A stretch of DNA of 64,000 nucleotides, from NCBI RefSeq assembly GCF_019565505.1, contig NZ_CP067378.1:1426001-1490000 (forward strand), in the 5' to 3' direction. This document shows positions 49,761 through 59,940 of the stretch, one piece after another. Below the pieces are notes generated by a model, which saw only the letters and a list, made by a program, of their open reading frames with translations, was not told the origin of the DNA and did not search any database. Both the position numbers and the translations under genes were made by a program. The number at the start of each line of letters is the position of its first letter. The stretch's first letter is position 1. Source of the DNA: Flavobacterium davisii (GTDB lineage Bacteria > Bacteroidota > Bacteroidia > Flavobacteriales > Flavobacteriaceae).

Positions 49761-50395
49761 ATGTTTTGACTCATATTTATTATGCTTACATATCTGAAGA
49801 ATATCATGAAAATTTCTTAAAAAATGAGTTGGTAAAATTCCCAACAGTTTTTCAAGAAAAAATTAAGGAATACAGAAAATGGCAAGATGCTCAATTATCA
49901 CTTTCTGGTAGAGTATTATTGCTTCAAGGGATTCAAGAGGTTTATAATTTGGATTATTCAGATAAAGAGGTTTGTTATACAAAATTCAATAAGCCTTATT
50001 TTCTTAACGATTCCATTCACTTCAATATTTCACATTCAGGTGATATAGTGATTTGTGCTATCGCTAAAGAGAATGAAGTAGGTATTGATATTGAAAAGAT
50101 ATCCAATATCGAAATAGTAGATTTTGAAAAACAATTTACTACAAATGAATGGGCGAAGATTATAAATTCTAATGCACGAGAAGAAACTTTTTTTGAATTT
50201 TGGGCACAAAAAGAAGCAGTTATAAAAGCACACGGTTATGGTTTAACGATTCCTTTACAATCCTTTGAGATTTTAGATAATAAAACAATAATAAATGAGG
50301 AAATATATCACTTAAAAGAGCTGAAAATAGACGAGGAATACAAGTGCTTTATTTCTACAAAACAGTTTAGCAACACTTCAATTATTAAAAAGTAA
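49761..50395 (+). CDS. 4-phosphopantetheinyl transferase (Sfp type)
   Basis: About 210 residues. Sfp-family motifs: NISHSGDIVICAIA, VGIDIEKI (Mg ligands) and FFEFWAQKEAVIKAHG. It converts apo carrier proteins to the holo form by adding phosphopantetheine from CoA. The frame opens at TTG 49766; adding one T to the T4 run would instead give ATG 49761 (MFLTHIYYAYISEE), so the exact start is unsure. It follows the thioesterase gene at once, implying a shared carrier-protein substrate. Confidence 0.88.
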
Positions 50396-50405
50396 ACAAT
50401 ATAAA

Positions 50406-50615
50406 ATGAAAAAAATAATTAAACTTTTTTTACTATTAAATCTATTTATTATACCTCTGTTTTCACAAAATAGTGCGGTAAAACTGGAAAAAACTACAAC
50501 TTTTTTTCCAGAACAAGAAGAAATTATACCATTTAGACTTAAAATATACTGGATTAAAAAGGAAGTTCTCGATACGTTTTTTTTTATTTTAAAAAGAACT
50601 CGAACAGACGGTTGA
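50406..50615 (+). pseudogene. Truncated secreted protein (signal peptide and first ~45 residues)
   Basis: MKKIIKLFLLLNLFIIPLFS is a clean signal peptide, followed by QNSAVKLEKTTTFFPEQEEI. After about residue 47 the frame runs into low-complexity, repeat-like DNA, so the original gene was probably cut. It starts 10 bp after the transferase gene, so it was likely the next gene of that operon. Family not recognisable. Confidence 0.5.
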
Positions 50616-51347
50616 GTCTATAATTGAAATGATCATTAGTTTGAGCGCGAAGCCAATGTCATTAAGTTAAGGAAATTTAATTCAAAAATCACTTTGTTAT
50701 ATTGATGATTTTAAAAAGATTATGTGATTTCTCCTTATGTCGAAATGACAAGATTATGAAAATTTTCTTGAATAAATCACCCTTCTGTTTGTCACTCCGA
50801 CGCAAGGAGGAGTCGCTTAATCTAATTCAATTTTTGAGCCTGCTGTGTTGTTTACTTTATGTGATTTCTCCTTATGTCGAAATGACAAGATTATAAAAAT
50901 TTTCTTGAATAAATCACCGTTCTGTTTGTCACTCCGACGCAAGGAGGAGTCGCTTAATCTAATTCATTTTTTGAGCGTGCTGTGTTGTTTACTTTATGTG
51001 ATCCCTCCTTCCGTCGGGATGAAACGAGAGGCTTAACTTAATGACATTGAGTGCGAAGCGCATCGAGAACGAACACTCATTTTTGTTGTTTTTGTAGAGG
51101 TACTATTTTTAAACCCAGATTTCAAGAAAGTATTGTTCTTTGACAAATGAGAGCTAACTTGTACTTGCGAGCGAAGCCTATGTATAAAATGGTGAATTTA
51201 TCCCCTCCCAGATTTTGGCTGAAATGTAAAAAGGCTTCCATTTGGAAGCCCTTTGAGACAATCAATGATGAAACACCATGTTATCTCGTATAGAATAATT
51301 TAAGCAAAGATATTACATTTCCTCGCATTTTAATAAAAAAATATTTT
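50616..51347. repeat. Intergenic region with 137-bp tandem repeats
   Basis: Units begin at about 50722, 50859 and 50996 (third partial), each opening ATGTGATTTCTCCTTATGTC or a variant and containing TGTCACTCCGACGCAAGGAG. Shorter related pieces flank it. Non-coding; small open frames here are repeat artefacts. A hairpin with GGCTTCCA / TGGAAGCC lies at 51228-51252. Confidence 0.75.
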
Positions 51348-52673
51348 ATGAAAAGTTTCGAAAAAATGCAAATTGTAAATCCCAATGCTGCAGGAATTGA
51401 TGTTGGGTCACGTTCTCATTTTGTAGCCATAGGACAGGATGAAAATCAAATTAGAGAATTTAATGTTTATCAATCAGGATTATGCGCTTTGGTAGCTTAT
51501 CTTCAAGAGAACAAGATTCGTAGTGTTGCTTTGGAGTCCACAGGGAGTTATTGGCAATCTTTGTTTATGATCTTGCAGGGAAATGGTTTTGAAGTTCTTT
51601 TGGTTCAAGGGACTCAAACAAAAAACCTCAAAGCAAAGACAGATGTGAAAGATGCACAATGGATACAGAAACTTCATTCTTTAGGGCTATTACGAGGTTC
51701 TTTTTGCCCTCTGAAACCACTTTGCAGATAAGAACACTTCATAGACATCGTTCTAGTTTGATTGAACAAAGTTCAGGCTTTGTAAACAAAATGCAAAAAG
51801 CATTACGTTTAATGAACTTCAGACTCGACGTTGTGATAAGTGACATCACAGGAGTTTCTGGAATAAGAGTAATTGAGATGATACTATCAGGTGAAACTTC
51901 AGGTGAAAAATTAGCTGAATATTGCGACAAACGAGTTAAAAAAAGCAAAGAAGAAATAGCCGACGCTTTACAAGGTAAAATAAACAATGAATACCTACAT
52001 GAGCTTTCCGATTGTTATGATATTTACAGACTTATTCAAGATAAAATAAAAAACACCGACACTCGTATTGATCAAGTGCTGAAAAAATCAAACCAGAGAA
52101 ATTGTTTTATCAGAAGATATCGAATTGGTAAAGAAACAGAATAAAGGGAAAAACCAACCCAAATTTGATGTACAGAAATATAGTTTAAAACTTTTTGGAG
52201 TAGATCTCTTTGCTATAGAATCAGTTTGCTCAGGAACCGTTACTAGTTTTTTAGCCGAAATAGGCACCGATATATATAAATTCAAGACCTCCAAGCAATT
52301 TGTGAATTGGCTCAGGTTAGCTCCAAATAATAAAATTAGTGGAGGTAAGGTTTTGAGTAGCAGAACTCCAAAAGGGAAAAATAAATTTGCATTGACATTA
52401 AGAAATGCGGCAAATACAATTGAAAGAAAAAAAGAAGGTTACCTCGTTATGTTCTTTAAAAGGATTTCTTTTAAAAAAGGAAGAGGTGCTGCAATTACAG
52501 CAACAGCAAGAAAAATAGCAGTTATAATTTGGAATATGATAGTCAAAAAACAACATTATATACCAATAAATACAAACGAATATATTCAAGAAATGAAGAA
52601 TAAAAAAACGATACAAATTAAAAAAATGATTAAAAAATACGGAATCGAAACTACTTCTTTATCAATTCCTTAA
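51348..52673 (+). mobile_element. IS110-family transposase, frame broken twice in this sequence
   Basis: About 440 residues after repair. N-terminal DEDD (RuvC-like) domain: AAGIDVGSRSHFVAIG, VALESTGSYWQSLF, TDVKDAQWIQKL; C-terminal Transposase_20 domain with WLRLAPNNKISGGKVLSSRT and KFALTLRNAANTI. Breaks: T5 for T6 near 51699 (repair gives LLRGSFLPSETTLQIRTL) and A6 for A5 near 52084 (repair gives REIVLSEDIELVKKQNKG). IS110 elements insert without long inverted repeats, so the ends are unclear; the 5-prime non-coding region likely encodes a bridge RNA, but no structure was resolved by eye. Confidence 0.85.
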
Positions 52674-53170
52674 ATTAAGTTAGATAGAATTACGCATTAG
52701 ACCCGAGCGTAGCGAATAGACGAAGTAATATCATTTAAGGTTCAAATTTACTGTAATAATATCGTGTAATATCTCTTGATTCGTATATTCTGTAGTGAGT
52801 TTTGGTTTAGGTAATTTTAAAACTAAAATGGTATTATTTTTTTTGCTCCATAATTAAAAATCGAACCAAAAAATAATATAAAATCATTAGGAGGGCTAAC
52901 TCCAGAAGAAGTTGTGCTTTTATTAGGTAGTAGTTGTGTACAATGGGCAATAATGAGATAAGCGAAAGAAATTTACCATTACGCGTTAAAATAAACTTAT
53001 TAAGCTTTTTCGTATACCAAAATGAAAAATCGTACAACAAAAGGGTTGCAAAAATCATTGCACATGAAACACCATTAATACCCCTAAAAAGCGTACTTTT
53101 TTATTGAATTGGGGTTTAACTTGTTATCCTATCTTTTTACATCACAAAACTCCCAACATTTGATTATTTC
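52674..53170. other. Intergenic region with inverted-repeat copy and gene fragments
   Basis: About 500 bases. It holds the right inverted-repeat copy (52754-52834) and plus-strand fragments: 52870-52946 reads SLGGLTPEEVVLLLGSSCVQ and 52942-53106 reads MGNNEISERNLPLRVKINL, both unrecognised. From 53112 onward it repeats the spacer found between the DUF2931 genes. Confidence 0.5.
52754..52834 (-). repeat. Right copy of the 81-bp inverted repeat
   Basis: Reverse complement of 46722-46802, about 94 percent identical by eye. The two copies enclose about 6 kb with the IS982, biosynthetic genes and IS110. Confidence 0.75.
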
Positions 53171-54220
53171 TTATCCGCCCCAAACACCTACTACTTTGTA
53201 TTTTGTAAGGGGTATTTCTTCTGTTGCGCATTTTACCAGAATTTTCATATCGTCGTACATAAAGGTTGGTTTTATTACGACCTCTAGGGGCTTTTCGGGA
53301 TATTTTGCCTTTAATTTCCCAAACACTTGCAACATCTCTCGATCATTAAAAACGATTTCGGTGCTGTATTTGGTAAATATAAAATTGCATGTATAAGGAA
53401 TCCCTTTTATCATATACTCTTGTTTATCTAATATTTTTTGTAATACCTCATCTGCTTCTGCATTGTAATACAAATAATAATTATGGGTAAATTTATCTTT
53501 TTCATCATAGGATTTAAGTACAAAACGGTACTTGTATTTTTCTCTGTACTGATCCCACAAACCATACGGGATGCCTTTTTGTTTTATTTCCGTTTTGATA
53601 CTATCGGGAACGGTTACTTTATACAAAGTATCAAAAAATTCTTGTTGACTTTCTGTTTTATCTACAAAACCTAAAAAATCATTTTTATCTACAACGGTTT
53701 CTTTTGCTTGCAAACGACAAATTTCGACACGATTATTACTTCCTGATAACCAAACCACGATACAACCGCCCGGAGCTGCTCCTACCGTTAGAACATCATA
53801 CGTTTGATGAACAATAGCTCCCTTATGCGTCATACGATCATAGCCTTTTTTAAATTCTGCCAAAATTTTATCAGCAGGTAGGGCTGCTTCTACCGTATAA
53901 AACTTTTTTTCGGCATAAGCCACATAGGTAAGGTTTAAATAATACGGGATAGCGTTTCCTCCCATACCGCCTTGTTTTCCTTCTCCTTCCCAACCTCCTT
54001 CATTGGTTCCTGATCGAGGCATTCCGCAAATGAGTTTTTTGTTTTGATCTAACAGACAACCTATGTGTACTTCCGTAGGATATTCTTCAGGCGAACATAC
54101 TGTTACTGCGTAAGAAAAATTCTCTTGTGTCATTTTATCATGTTTTTCATTTGTGTGTTTGCATCCTGCTAATACTAGGACAAACAAAAGGATAAAGAGT
54201 TTTTTTAGTTTAGTATACAT
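53171..54220 (-). CDS. DUF2931 lipoprotein, copy 1 (probable effector immunity protein)
   Basis: 349 residues. Lipobox LVLAGC (Cys 19). DUF2931 features: SPEEYPTEVHIGCLLDQNKK, NLTYVAYAEKKFYTVEAALP and VGAAPGGCIVVWLSGSNNR, ending YKVVGVWGG. Variable blocks: front type YAVTVCSPEEYP, middle YDRMTHKGAIVHQTYD, third NDFLGFVDKTESQQEFF, rear THNYYLYYNAEADEVLQ. It is the farthest copy from the effector gene, separated from copy 2 by a 68-bp spacer. A periplasm-facing lipoprotein would neutralise incoming lipase. Immunity role is inferred from context, not shown. Confidence 0.75.
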   Translation of the reverse strand: MYTKLKKLFILLFVLVLAGCKHTNEKHDKMTQENFSYAVTVCSPEEYPTEVHIGCLLDQNKKLICGMPRSGTNEGGWEGEGKQGGMGGNAIPYYLNLTYVAYAEKKFYTVEAALPADKILAEFKKGYDRMTHKGAIVHQTYDVLTVGAAPGGCIVVWLSGSNNRVEICRLQAKETVVDKNDFLGFVDKTESQQEFFDTLYKVTVPDSIKTEIKQKGIPYGLWDQYREKYKYRFVLKSYDEKDKFTHNYYLYYNAEADEVLQKILDKQEYMIKGIPYTCNFIFTKYSTEIVFNDREMLQVFGKLKAKYPEKPLEVVIKPTFMYDDMKILVKCATEEIPLTKYKVVGVWGG

Positions 54221-54288
54221 TTCTTTTACCGTTTAACTTGTTATCATATCTTTTTTACATCACAAAACTCCAAACATTTGGTTATTTC

Positions 54289-55362
54289 TTATCCGCCCCA
54301 AACACCTACTACTTTGTATTTTGTAAGGGGTATTTCTTCTGTTGCGCATTTTACCAGAATTTTCATATCGTCGTACATAAAGGTTGGTTTTATTACGACC
54401 TCTAGGGGCTTTTCGGGATATTTTGCCTTTAATTTCCCAAACACTTGCAACATCTCTCGATCATTAAAAATGATTTCCGTAAAATATTTTTTAAAATAAA
54501 GATTTGCATTATATGGAATAGAAGATTTTTCATATTGTGCTGCTTCTTGGGGATTATAAGCAATAAAATTAGACTCTCCATTATAATTAATTATATAATA
54601 ACCTGTAAGATAATCTTTTTCATCATAAGATTTAAGTACAAAACGGTACTTGTATTTTTCTCTGTACTGATCCCACAAACCATACGGTATGCCTTTTTGT
54701 TTTATTTCCGTTTTGATACTATCGGGAACGGCTATATCATACATGGTATCAAAAAAACCTTGTTGAGTTCTTTGATGAGGATTATCATAAAAATCGTTTC
54801 GATCTACAAAGACTTCTTTTGCTTGCAAACGACAAATTTCAGTACGATGATGATTACCTGATAACCAAACCACGATACAACCGCCCGGAGCTGCTCCTAC
54901 CGTTAGAACATCATACGTACTAGGTTCCATTTTATAATGTTCTTGACCATCTATAATTTCTTTTTGATTGCTTTCTATTAAAAAACCTTTTTTAAATTCT
55001 GCCAAAATTTTATCAGCAGGTAGGGCTGCTTCTACCGTATAAAACTTTTTTTCGGCATAAGCCACATAGGTAAGGTTTAAATAATACGGGATAGAACTTC
55101 CCCCCATACCGCCTTGTTTTCCTTCTCCTTCCCAACCTCCTTCATTGGTTCCTGATCGAGGTATTCCGCAAATGAGTTTTTTGTTTTGGTCTAACAAATA
55201 CCCTATATGCACTTCCGTAGGATATTCTTTAGGTGAAGTAACCCCTACTCCGTAAGAAAAATTCTCTTGTGTCATTTTATCATGTTTTTCATTTGTGTGT
55301 TTGCATCCTGCTAATACTAGGACAAACAAAAGGATAAAGAGTTTTTTTAGTTTAGTATACAT
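54289..55362 (-). CDS. DUF2931 lipoprotein, copy 2
   Basis: 357 residues, the most divergent copy. The same lipoprotein leader and conserved core as the others, but with front type YGVGVTSPKEYP, a longer middle block (FLIESNQKEIIDGQEHYKME), third block NDFYDNPHQRTQQGFFD, and a unique rear block (YLTGYYIINYNGESNFIAYN ... EKSSIPYNANLYFKKYF). The C-terminal 60 residues are essentially identical to the other copies. Flanked by near-identical 68-bp spacers. If these are immunity proteins, the divergent blocks are candidates for the toxin-contact surface. Confidence 0.75.
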   Translation of the reverse strand: MYTKLKKLFILLFVLVLAGCKHTNEKHDKMTQENFSYGVGVTSPKEYPTEVHIGYLLDQNKKLICGIPRSGTNEGGWEGEGKQGGMGGSSIPYYLNLTYVAYAEKKFYTVEAALPADKILAEFKKGFLIESNQKEIIDGQEHYKMEPSTYDVLTVGAAPGGCIVVWLSGNHHRTEICRLQAKEVFVDRNDFYDNPHQRTQQGFFDTMYDIAVPDSIKTEIKQKGIPYGLWDQYREKYKYRFVLKSYDEKDYLTGYYIINYNGESNFIAYNPQEAAQYEKSSIPYNANLYFKKYFTEIIFNDREMLQVFGKLKAKYPEKPLEVVIKPTFMYDDMKILVKCATEEIPLTKYKVVGVWGG

Positions 55363-55430
55363 TTCTTTTACCGTTTAACTTGTTATCATATCTTTTTTAC
55401 ATCACAAAACTCCAAACATTTGGTTATTTC

Positions 55431-56477
55431 TTATCCGCCCCAAACACCTACTACTTTGTATTTTGTAAGGGGTATTTCTTCTGTTGCACATTTTACCAGA
55501 ATTTTCATATCGTCGTACATAAAGGTTGGTTTTATTACGACCTCTAGGGGCTTTTCGGGATATTTTGCCTTTAATTTTCCAAACACTTGCAACATCTCTC
55601 GATCATTAAAAACGATTTCGGTGCTGTATTTGGTAAATATAAAATTGCATGTATAAGGAATCCCTTTTATCATATACTCTTGTTTATCTAATATTTTTTG
55701 TAATACCTCATCTGCTTCTGCATTGTAATACAAATAATAATTATGGGTAAATTTATCTTTTTCATCATAGGATTTAAGTACAAAACGGTACTTGTATTTT
55801 TCTCTGTACTGATCCCACAAACCATACGGTATGCCTTTTTGTTTTATTTCCGTTTTGATACTATCGGGAACGGCTATATCATACATGGTATCAAAAAAAC
55901 CTTGTTGAGTTCTTTGATGAGGATTATCATAAAAATCGTTTCGATCTACATAGACTTCTTTTGCTTGCAAACGACAAATTTCGACACGATTATTACTTCC
56001 TGATAACCAAACTACGATACAACCGCCCGGAGCTGCTCCTACCGTTAGAACATCATACGTTTGATGAACAATAGCTCCCTTATGCGTCATACGATCATAG
56101 CCTTTTTTAAATTCTGCCAAAATTTTATCAGCAGGTAGGGCTGCTTCTACCGTATAAAACTTTTTTTCGGCATAAGCCACATAGGTAAGGTTTAAATAAT
56201 ACGGGATAGAACTTCCTCCCATACCGCCTTTTGATCCATCTCCATGCCATCCTCCTTGTTCCATACCAGATCGAGGCATTCCGCAAATGAGTTTTTTGTT
56301 TTGGTCTAACAGACAACCTATGTGTACTTCCGTAGGATATTCTTCAGGCGAACATACTGTTACCGCGTAAGAAAAATTCTCTTGTGTCATTTTATCATGT
56401 TTTTCATTTGTGTGTTTGCATCCTGCTAATACTAGGACAAACAAAAGGATAAAGAGTTTTTTTAGTTTAGTATACAT
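55431..56477 (-). CDS. DUF2931 lipoprotein, copy 3 (mosaic)
   Basis: 348 residues. It joins the front block of copy 1 (YAVTVCSPEEYP), a unique short segment (RSGMEQGGWHGDGSKGGMGG), the middle block of copies 1 and 4, the third block of copy 2 (NDFYDNPHQRTQQGFFD) and the rear block of copies 1 and 4. Such block exchange points to recombination or gene conversion between neighbours. Lipobox and conserved core are intact. Confidence 0.75.
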   Translation of the reverse strand: MYTKLKKLFILLFVLVLAGCKHTNEKHDKMTQENFSYAVTVCSPEEYPTEVHIGCLLDQNKKLICGMPRSGMEQGGWHGDGSKGGMGGSSIPYYLNLTYVAYAEKKFYTVEAALPADKILAEFKKGYDRMTHKGAIVHQTYDVLTVGAAPGGCIVVWLSGSNNRVEICRLQAKEVYVDRNDFYDNPHQRTQQGFFDTMYDIAVPDSIKTEIKQKGIPYGLWDQYREKYKYRFVLKSYDEKDKFTHNYYLYYNAEADEVLQKILDKQEYMIKGIPYTCNFIFTKYSTEIVFNDREMLQVFGKLKAKYPEKPLEVVIKPTFMYDDMKILVKCATEEIPLTKYKVVGVWGG

Positions 56478-56545
56478 TTCTTTTACCGTTTAACTTGTTA
56501 TCATATCTTTTTTACATCACAAAACTCCAAACATTTGATTATTTC

Positions 56546-57595
56546 TTATCCGCCCCAAACACCTACTACTTTGTATTTTGTAAGGGGTATTTCTTCTGTT
56601 GCACATTTTACCAAAATTTTCATATCGTCGTACATAAAGGTTGGTTTTATTACGACCTCTAGGGGCTTTTCGGGATATTTTGCCTTTAATTTCCCAAACA
56701 CTTGCAACATCTCTCGATCATTAAAAACGATTTCGGTGCTGTATTTGGTAAATATAAAATTGCATGTATAAGGAATCCCTTTTATCATATACTCTTGTTT
56801 ATCTAATATTTTTTGTAATACCTCATCTGCTTCTGCATTGTAATACAAATAATAATTATGGGTAAATTTATCTTTTTCATCATAGGATTTAAGTACAAAA
56901 CGGTACTTGTATTTTTCTCTGTACTGATCCCACAAACCATACGGGATGCCTTTTTGTTTTATTTCCGTTTTGATACTATCGGGAACGGTTACTTTATACA
57001 AAGTATCAAAAAATTCTTGTTGACTTTCTGTTTTATCTACAAAACCTAAAAAATCATTTTTATCTACAACGGTTTCTTTTGCTTGCAAACGACAAATTTC
57101 GACACGATTATTACTTCCTGATAACCAAACCACGATACAACCGCCCGGAGCTGCTCCTACCGTTAGAACATCATACGTTTCATGAACAATAGCTCCCTTA
57201 TGCGTCATACGATCATAGCCTTTTTTAAATTCTGCCAAAATTTTATCAGCAGGTAGGACTGCTTCTACCGTATAAAACTTTTTTTCGGCATAAGCCACAT
57301 AGGTAAGGTTTAAATAATACGGGATAGAACTTCCCCCCATACCGCCTTGTTTTCCTTTATAAGTCCAACCACCTCCATTGGTTCCTGATCGAGGCATTCC
57401 GCAAACGAGTTTTTTGTTTTGATCTAACAAATACCCTATATGTACTTCCGTGGGATATTCTGTAGGTGAAGTAACCCCTACTCCGTAAGAAAAATTTTCT
57501 TGTGTCATTTTATCGTGTTTTTTATTTGTGTGTTTGCATCCTGCTAATACTAGGACAAACAAAAGGATAAAGAGTTTTTTTAGTTTAGTATACAT
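56546..57595 (-). CDS. DUF2931 lipoprotein, copy 4 (next to the effector)
   Basis: 349 residues from ATG 57595 (MYTKLKKLFILLFVLVLAGC); an in-frame ATG at 57613 adds MVKEKE and cannot be excluded. Front block as copy 2 (YGVGVTSPTEYP), a unique segment (SGTNGGGWTYKGKQGGMGG), middle, third and rear blocks as copy 1. Its start overlaps the end of the effector frame (stop at 57585), so it is probably the ancestral, translationally coupled immunity gene from which the others were duplicated. Confidence 0.78.
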   Translation of the reverse strand: MYTKLKKLFILLFVLVLAGCKHTNKKHDKMTQENFSYGVGVTSPTEYPTEVHIGYLLDQNKKLVCGMPRSGTNGGGWTYKGKQGGMGGSSIPYYLNLTYVAYAEKKFYTVEAVLPADKILAEFKKGYDRMTHKGAIVHETYDVLTVGAAPGGCIVVWLSGSNNRVEICRLQAKETVVDKNDFLGFVDKTESQQEFFDTLYKVTVPDSIKTEIKQKGIPYGLWDQYREKYKYRFVLKSYDEKDKFTHNYYLYYNAEADEVLQKILDKQEYMIKGIPYTCNFIFTKYSTEIVFNDREMLQVFGKLKAKYPEKPLEVVIKPTFMYDDMKILVKCATEEIPLTKYKVVGVWGG

Positions 57596-59929
57596 TTCTT
57601 TTTCTTTTACCATTTACTATATTTGGGTAATCTTTTTGTACCAAAACATCTACACCTGCACTACCATAAGTAGCGTTCCAGTGCAAATAGTGGTTACGTA
57701 AGAATTTAATATCCTTGTTTATTTCTTCTTGTTTTTGTTTTTCACGTTCTTCGCGTGCGCTATTATACAAAGCTGCTTTGGGGTCGTTTGTTTCATACAC
57801 TATAGGAGGTTCTTTGTATTCTATAAAGCCAAAAGGCATCCCCCCATTAAACGTATAGTCTTCTAGCTTTTTTTTGATCCGTTCTAAAAAAGCTATATTT
57901 CCAACTATATGATTTCCTAAAGTATGTGCTTTCGGATTATTATAGGTGTTTTCATAAAATCTTTTAAAAATTAATAACTTGTCTAGTTGAATCGGGACGT
58001 TTTTTATACCACAAATTTTTGCCATAATATGCAGAGGGATATAGCTGTACTGATTGCTAAGCCTCTTTCTGTTGCCCTCTAAATAATATTTATTTTGAGT
58101 CAAATTTAAAACATCTATCAGCTCAGACTTAACAAAAAGTTCATCTTCTTGAAACCAGCCTTGTCTGATGAGTTCTTGTTTTAATTCTAGTAAAGAAAAA
58201 GGATCATTTTTTGCATCAATTCTTTTAGGATTATCGGGTCTACCTTCTTCATAAGCCCCCCCACATCGCAATGTACTCCCGGGTAGATGAGCTCTATTCC
58301 TCCTTTTTACCACTTTCAGGATGGGTTTTAGTAACGGATGAAATATCTGTCAAACTAAAGTTGGCACGATGCTCATCTGCTGCTACCATGTGTACAACAT
58401 AATTGGCTTTGTTTACATTGTCCAATCCTAGGTCTTTTATATCATTATCCTGAAATAGCCCATGATGTGGAACAGTGTCATAAATTCCTACAAAACGAAC
58501 CTTAACTTGTGTTTGTGCATCTAAAATCCCGTTTTCTTGAAGTAGTTGCCCTAGGAGCCCAAAATGGGGCATGGTTTTATATTCATAAGAAAGAGGTAAT
58601 TTATTGTTTTGTAGGTCTAATACCAATGTATCTCGCTTTTTTCTATGGTAAACAGTCGGATTGTAGGGAGGGTGCGTTACTACATGTACAAAATGCCGTG
58701 CGGCAGCGGCACCACGGCTAAAACCAAATACATCAAAGGTTATTGTACCTATTTTTTGATCCGATTTTATGTTTTTTAATTCTTTTACAACGTCTAGAAT
58801 GGCTTTTTTTACATTATCCATAATACCTGAACTGCCCATACCAAAAGCAGGCCCTTCTATAAAGTCGTTGTCTTTATAATCCTCTGGCAACAAGGTTTTC
58901 CCTTGGCTCTTAGGCGCTGTATTGGTACCTATACCGCTTATATAAATTGGATATCTTTTTTCTATTTCATTAGGTTCATAATTCTTATACAATATGGCGG
59001 GATTGGATAGGTCGTTTTCGTAGCTACTTTGCATTCCATTAGGATCGCCATGGTCTTGATAAATATCTACAGCTTGAGATTGGCTTACTCCTAAACCACT
59101 GGTATTGACTACTTTTTTTCCTTCTGCATACTGTCTTAGTTCTGTATCATACATATTGTTTAGAGTACCATCTAAAAAAACACCAAAAGTAAAATGAACT
59201 GCTTTTTTCCTTTGCTTCTCTTTGCTTTCAACTTGTCCTACTTTGGCTGGATTATTCCCCATATAGGGTTGTACCATTTGTCTTAGTTCATTTTTAACCT
59301 TTAGTTGTATTTTATCCTTTATTTGGTTTAACTTGTTATAATAGCGTATTTGTGCATAAAACAAATGTACCTTATCATTTATATAGTCACTATTATTGAG
59401 TTTTTTTTGATAGAGGCTCATATTGACAAGCTCTAAGTAAGCGTAACCGTTCTTTGTAACGCCTTTCGTATAGTATTTTCCCATATTCCGAGAGCTATCA
59501 CCATGACCGTCTAGGTATTCATCTTCAAAAATCGTTACTTCCAGAAGGTCTCCTTCTGGAATATTTTCAGTTTTTATGACTAAAGAAACTTTATCTAAGT
59601 AAGCTATTTCTCGTTCTGCTATTTTTTTCACCATTTACATCTCTCCAATAAAAATCGACTATTTTAGGCATTCCTGCTAAGGGGTGTATTTCGGTGGTTA
59701 CATCTTCTATTTTATTGGTTTCAGGATTTCTTACTTTGGCAATTAGCTTAAAGGTATTTCCTGCTGTATTAATTCCGAATTTAAGAATCCCTGTCCCATT
59801 TTCGGTAATCAATTTAGTTTGATGGTATACTTGCCAAAGAATTACAAACATTAGTCCTCCATCGTTATCAAGTACTGTATAGGTGTAGTTTTTGTTAGTA
59901 TATGGTCGTATATCGCCTATTATTTTCAT
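57585..59929 (-). CDS. DUF2235 (Tle1-like) lipase effector of type VI secretion, frame broken three times in this sequence
   Basis: About 782 residues after repair. Residues ~1-130 form a beta-rich N-terminal region; then the DUF2235 alpha/beta hydrolase: FGVFLDGTLNNMYDTE, nucleophile elbow FGFSRGAAAARHFVH, Asp in VGIYDTVPHHG and His in IYPGVHCDVGGAYEEG. Family members are phospholipases or related esterases delivered by type VI systems. Breaks: A7 for A6 near 59620 (repair: VNGEKIAEREIAYLDK), A5 for A6 near 58308 (repair: SGKKGGIELIYPG) and C7 for C8 at 58256-58262 (repair: CDVGGAYEEG). It sits between a PAAR-like gene and four DUF2931 lipoprotein genes. Confidence 0.82.
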
Positions 59930-59940
59930 TTGTTTATTTT

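Noticed and set aside
50722..51010. CRISPR array
   Set aside because: The 137-bp units are contiguous tandem repeats without spacers, and no cas genes are near.
46396..52834. Integrative element inserted at tRNA-Leu
   Set aside because: No integrase gene and no repeat of the tRNA 3-prime end was found downstream; the accumulated IS copies explain the region without site-specific integration.
53109..57049. Repeated plus-strand open frames opposite the DUF2931 genes
   Set aside because: They recur identically because the genes beneath are duplicated; their translations are the antisense of conserved protein blocks and have no start signals of their own.
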